A stretch of 64,000 nt of DNA from Siminovitchia terrae (GTDB lineage: Bacteria; Bacillota; Bacilli; Bacillales; Bacillaceae_C): positions 62,001-126,000 of the forward strand of contig NZ_QYTW02000004.1 in assembly GCF_003605405.2 (NCBI RefSeq), written 5' to 3'. Shown piece after piece: positions 63,994 through 64,000 of this stretch (the stretch's first letter is position 1; every line of letters begins with the position of its first letter). The translations under genes and the position numbers were made by a program. Under the pieces are notes generated by a model. The model saw only the letters and a list, made by a program, of their open reading frames with translations, was not told the DNA's origin and did not search any database.

Positions 63994-64000
63994 ATGGGGA
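63994..64000 (+). CDS. Start of a gene cut off by the window end
   Basis: AAGGGAG is followed 7 bases later by ATG at 63994. Only seven bases are visible, so the product cannot be identified. Confidence 0.3.

Overview
The window reads as chromosomal DNA of an endospore-forming member of the Bacillaceae (low-GC Firmicutes). Gene content and order follow the Bacillus backbone: ytoI, ytpI, nrnA, ytrI/ytrH, dnaE, malic enzyme, accDA, pfkA-pyk, fxsA-ytvI-ytwI, citZ-icd-mdh, polA-mutM-ytaF-coaE-gapB, nrdR-dnaB-dnaI-ytxC-thrS, then infC-rpmI-rplT and ysdB/ysdC. YtrH, YtrI, YtaF and YtxC are families found in spore formers. Strong AGGAGG-type ribosome binding sites, frequent TTG/GTG starts, a T-box leader on thrS and an ATT start on infC fit the same group. 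The genus cannot be fixed from the sequence alone.

Positions 1-4230 hold the 3' part of argH, a universal stress protein gene and a polar amino acid ABC transporter. Positions 4417-18235 form an accessory amine/omega-amino-acid catabolic block. It has a MalT-like ATPase-TPR regulator ending in a SARP-type DNA-binding/BTAD module, an aldehyde dehydrogenase with a class III aminotransferase, an APC permease behind a perfect cre site, a PucR regulator, an MmsA-type CoA-acylating semialdehyde dehydrogenase, a second class III aminotransferase, and alanine dehydrogenase. A coherent reading is that an omega-amino acid such as beta-alanine is transaminated with pyruvate, the semialdehyde is oxidised to acyl-CoA by MmsA, and the L-alanine is recycled to pyruvate by Ald. 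The exact substrate is inferred.

Positions 18236-19151 contain no gene but three kinds of repeat: a 178-bp unit repeated three times head to tail, each with its own intrinsic terminator; a related single element; and six 20-bp tandem units. From about 19150 to the end the window is housekeeping: peptidase, hydrolase, nanoRNase, DNA polymerase III, fatty-acid carboxyltransferase, glycolysis, TCA cycle, base-excision repair, CoA synthesis, gluconeogenic GapB (with CcpN-type boxes), replication restart/helicase loading, Thr-tRNA synthetase and translation initiation. Where B. subtilis has phoPR between mdh and polA, this genome has a MaoC-like gene, hflK-hflC and a DUF4260 gene.

The most interesting unexplained feature is a dispersed, highly structured element of about 193 bp: four full copies (15351, 20384, 32729, 44651) and one divergent remnant (55320). 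All lie in gaps between genes, all point the same way, all four full copies end in the same TTTGAT, and the differences between copies mostly preserve base pairing. Several of its arms can pair in mutually exclusive ways. It could be a non-autonomous mobile element (for instance an IS200/IS605-derived end) or a structured RNA. A second degenerate tandem array, with a period of about 25-26 bp, lies between ytoI and ytpI.
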